Shown here piece by piece: positions 59,301-62,300 of a stretch of DNA of 64,000 bases. Under the pieces are notes generated by a model, which made no database searches, was not told the DNA's origin, and was given only the letters and a program-made list of their open reading frames with translations. Position 1 is the first letter of the stretch. Every line of letters starts with the position of its first letter. This DNA comes from Dolomedes plantarius (Eukaryota; Arthropoda; Arachnida; Araneae; Dolomedidae): positions 59,768,935 to 59,832,934 of the forward strand of contig OU015493.1 of assembly GCA_907164885.2 (NCBI GenBank), in the 5' to 3' direction. The position numbers and the translations under genes were made by a program.

Positions 59301-62300
59301 GACTGTAGCCAGGGTTTCATATGTGAGGCAAAGAATTGCTTAGGTAAAAAATTCTTGGTTTTTTTTTCCTCTTGAATCATAAAAGAGAATCTTAAATTTT
59401 TTTAATGTTAGATTTACTATAAATATATATCAATTTTCTCTAATTTAATAACTCTAATCACAGTGGGATGCCGTAGAAATGAAGATTGTCCGTACAATGA
59501 AGCTTGTATCAACAGAAAGTGCACAGACCCATGTTCATATCCTGATGTCTGTGGCATCAGTGCTAAGTGCCTTGTGAATAATCACCATCCAATTTGCACA
59601 TGTCCATCTTCACTAACTGGAGATCCAAATGTACAATGTTTCCCAGGTATTACTTTTTTTCTTTCCTTTAGTACTTTTGTGTATATCTTGTTATAAAAAA
59701 TTCTAATTTTTATTATGTTGTTTATCATTACCATAGCATTATCTTACTCTTATTTCATAGCATTCAATAAGTGTTTTAATTATCTAAGAGGAAAGTAGAA
59801 AGTTAATCTCAAGAATAGATTTCTGTATAAGTTAAGCATATTATGGCATATTGATAACAATATGAAAATAGCTCATTAGAATGAATCAGTATTTAAGAAT
59901 AAATGATGGGAAAAAAGTACATAAATATATTCAAGCTACTGTAATTTTCCTTGAATGGTAATTTTTAAAAAAAGCAAAAATAATTATTTTCCCTGGTAAG
60001 CAAATGTTACCTAATTTGTAATTAACTGATGTATAAGAATCTAAGAAAATGTTTTTTCTTCAAATATGTATTTCTTTTACAACATGTTTCAATTTCTGTT
60101 ATATATATATGATAACATATATACTATCTCTTGATGTTTACCTACATCTAGAGAAATTTATATGTAAGGGGATAATATTTTATATTCATACAATACCTAA
60201 GGACTTTGTCCACAGGTTTCTGCATTAGAAATAAATAAAAAAAAAACGTAAAAAACTACTTAATTGTAAACATGATAGAAAATATTAGTGTTTGTGCTTC
60301 AACAGTTTTCTATTGGATATATATTTTATACATGCTCATTATAAACTTTTTACCTCTGATCAAAATCTGTATACACACTTTATTTATCAAATCACTTCTA
60401 ATTTACTAATATATTTAATATTTCAGTTCCACCTGACCATTGTTACACTGATGATAATTGTGGTGCTGGACACATTTGTGAGAACAACAGGTGTATTGAT
60501 GCCTGCAGAACATACCATTCTTGCCCATATGACAAAGACTGTATTAACAAAAGATGTCAAGATCCTTGCAGTTTCTTTGAAACCTGTGGTCCAAGAACTT
60601 CTTGCCATACCAATGATCACAAACCAGTATGTACATGTGAATCTGGATACGTTGGAGATCCAAAGAAAGGATGCATTCCTGGTAATACAATTATTTCATC
60701 ATATATGCATTTCTTTTTAAATGATTTTTTTAAATCAGCTTTTGCTTTGTTTATGAATCTTTAAAAATTTTAAAATATTTTCTATAGCCTATAAAAGTTA
60801 GTGTTTAATATGTATATCTGAAATAAAAAGAAAGCCTTAATTTTTTAATTATTAATGAAAGTTGTTTTGAACTTTAGGACTAATATTTACAGTCAGATAT
60901 ATCATATAATTTTCTAAATAATATAAGCAATACAGAAATCAGTATTATCTTGAGCAGTTTTAAAAATCAAACATCGTCAAAAAGTAACCAGATTACTGAA
61001 GTATAATAAAAATGGAAACATCCTTCATTTAATTAAAAGATTTTTAAAATCAGAAATTTCTAAATTTTTTTAGAAATTTTTAAATTTCTAAAAAAAAGTT
61101 TATTTTCCTGTAATGTATATTCATACTAATAATTTATTAAAAATTCAAATTTTAAATTTTAAACATGCTTTAAATTGGCCTTCCAATTTTTTTCTTATAG
61201 TGATGTATTTGATGTATTTAGAGTACTAATTATTTAAATGAAAAAGTATTTTTGATTCCTAATTTTTATGTTTTCTACTATGTGAAATTATCACGGATTT
61301 CTACCCAAAATTGTAGTTTTCAAATTTTAATTTATAATGAAATGGGACTAAATTTCATTAGTACATTTTAAATACTTCAATCTCATTGTTTAAAGATTTG
61401 TATTTGACATTACATATTTGTATTACTTTCTCTACAGAACGACAGCCAACTGTTGGTTGCATTGAAGATGTTGAATGTGGATCAGGATTCATTTGTGAAT
61501 CATCAGAATGTATTGGTAAGCATAATTCTTAAATTTTGGCTGTGTGTAAGTTTAAATATTTAATTTTATTCAAAATTGTACAGATTTCTTCAATTTTCAC
61601 TTAAAGTGAAGATTGGTATAGTGTAAAATTGGTTATTGAGTCTTAAGCTGAAACAAGCTTTTTAGGTTCTGTGAAGTAGAAATAGATTCCTACATTTTTT
61701 TGAACAAACTTAGCTGAATTAAAAAAATTTGCTTTACAACTATTTGATATAAAAGCTATTGATTTTAACACTAGAAAGACGGCTGCCATCATTTTGACAG
61801 TTTCGGACATACTATTGAGTGATATGTCTGTAATTTTATGACTTTTTCTAATTTTATGCGAAATATGCACACACATTTACAAAATTATATTCAATAGTAA
61901 AGAGGGGGAGAAAATGTGTTGTATATCTACTAAGACTGAAAGCTGTCAATTTGATGGCAATTTAGAAAACAGGCAGAAATATTTAAAATAATACCTGAAA
62001 CATTTTAGTTACTTTTCATTTCTTCCCCCTTTTGCAAATACAGAAATATTGGCTCTTAAGAAATATTGGTGTTGAAATATAAGGACTTGACAAACCATGC
62101 ATATATTTTTACAGATAAACCATACCAGGTTATCAGCTCGGCATACCTGCATAAAAATCTATCTAAATATATACTAATTTCTTATATATTGGTATGAAAT
62201 AGTTCAAAATATAAAGTATTTAAACATTTTTCTAAAAAAAAAAATATTTTAAATTCTTGATTTTATTTTTAACCATCAAAAATGATGGTGTTCAGTCTTT